Source of the DNA: Microscillaceae bacterium | GTDB taxonomy: Bacteria; Bacteroidota; Bacteroidia; Cytophagales; Microscillaceae | Direction of reading: 5' to 3' | Length of the DNA: 64,000 bases | Assembly (NCBI GenBank): GCA_011390205.1 | Contig: JAABSX010000010.1 | Span: 1 to 64,000 of the forward strand | In this document: piece after piece, positions 63,644-64,000 of the stretch | How the letters are laid out: each line of letters opens with the position of its first letter | Position numbering within the stretch: position 1 is the stretch's first letter | Position numbers and translations under genes: made by a program | Notes under the pieces: generated by a model | Seen by the model: the letters and a program-made list of their open reading frames with translations, nothing else | What the model was told of the DNA's origin: nothing | Databases searched by the model: none

Positions 63644-64000
63644 TTATTTTTCGGAGGCCAAGATTTCTTTGTGCTTGCCTATTTGGTTACGCACTAAGAA
63701 CTGCTTGTAAGCAATCTCGTAAGCCTCATTATCAGGCTCAATCTCCAAGAGACTTTGATAGGCTTTTAGGGCATCTAGCAAGAAGCCCTGCTGCTCATAA
63801 AAAATAGCTGCATCTAGTATTTGGGCACTTTCAGAGATTTCTGTGCTTGCTTGAGTTTCTTTGAAGGTTTTGTAAGCCTCTTCAAAGGCTGATTTTTTCT
63901 GCCCTTCTAAGAAGTTAAGCCCATAAGAGAAGGCGTAGTTATTGTCTTCTGAGTAAGGTGTAATGTCTGTTCTTTCTTTGGAAAGAATCACAACTTTGAG
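63644..64000 (-). CDS. TPR-like protein, C-terminal part (runs off right edge)
   Basis: At least 118 residues; the frame is open to 64000 with no convincing start inside the window (only a GTG at 63991). A TPR pair is clear: YAFSYGLNFLEGQKKSAFEE followed by AYKTFKE, and then IFYEQQGFLLDALKAYQSLL followed by EIEPDNEAYEIAYKQF. The C-terminus is short and Lys-rich. It converges on recO across a shared terminator. Upstream domains are unknown. Confidence 0.65.
   Translation of the reverse strand, partial: LKVVILSKERTDITPYSEDNNYAFSYGLNFLEGQKKSAFEEAYKTFKETQASTEISESAQILDAAIFYEQQGFLLDALKAYQSLLEIEPDNEAYEIAYKQFLVRNQIGKHKEILASEK

Noticed and set aside
1-64000. CRISPR array, rRNA operon, intact insertion sequence or intact prophage
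   Set aside because: No regularly spaced repeats, no rRNA sequence and no complete transposase or phage structural gene were seen in the window.

Overview
The window looks like chromosomal DNA of a member of the Bacteroidota, probably a Cytophagales-type marine or freshwater bacterium. The support is: a tmRNA with the tag GERNYALAA; a promoter of the Bacteroidota TTTG / TAnnTTTG type in front of it; starts that generally lack Shine-Dalgarno sequences; a protein with a type IX secretion sorting domain; a TonB-type energy transducer; a DUF4836-like lipoprotein; a geranylgeranylglyceryl-phosphate synthase of bacterial type; and AT-rich spacers. Genus level cannot be called from the sequence alone.

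Layout. 0-0.9 kb: remnants of accessory DNA (two related antirepressor-like genes and an XRE regulator). 0.9-8 kb: ordinary metabolism (rfbA, rfbC, TetR, tRNA-Leu(GAG), gamma-carbonic anhydrase-like protein, two oxidoreductases, pdxH, a DUF1028 protein). 8.2-10.6 kb: a ParA / ParB-like / TetR run that converges on a three-gene RND efflux operon (10.6-16.4 kb). 16.7-23.3 kb: DUF4836 lipoprotein, ssrA, a carboxypeptidase-regulatory-like secreted protein, trpA, hisIE and an EnvC-like protein. Three perfect DnaA boxes lie within 55 bp at the end of trpA. 23.4-31.8 kb: a CDGSH protein, a penicillin acylase family enzyme and rnr, with a three-gene sugar/membrane island (membrane protein, GT2, CDP-paratose-epimerase-like) set between duplicated copies of the acylase 3' end. 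32.2-48.3 kb: mostly core genes (a mosaic TonB/T9SS protein, BtuF-like, kptA, rplS, murE-mraY, a TPR lipoprotein, GGGP synthase, a holin-like pair, rho, serS, MFS).

48.4-55.9 kb is the most interesting stretch. All its convincing genes are on the minus strand, and it looks like a ribosomally made, modified peptide locus of the ATP-grasp ('grasp-with-spasm'/graspetide-like) type. It has an ATP-grasp maturase, a co-translated secreted protein and a small partner protein. It also has two precursor peptides sharing an almost identical promoter-plus-leader cassette but with unrelated cores, a third precursor broken at a G8 tract, and a chimera of a double-glycine leader with an HTH-like domain. 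The rest is a short peptidase/VKOR-like fragment, a carboxypeptidase-regulatory-like protein and a TlpA-like thioredoxin. No SPASM partner and no exporter are seen. Copies of a short repeat with ACTGTCAT / ATGACAGT ends lie at both edges and inside the locus.

56-64 kb: a Uma2-family protein, speD-speE (spermidine synthesis), a decayed REP-type transposase next to a perfect 33-bp palindrome, a PLP aminotransferase, a small expressed-looking ORF, a VOC protein, two secreted proteins of unknown function, recO and a TPR protein that runs off the right edge. Many transcription units end in clear hairpin-plus-T terminators, which are listed.
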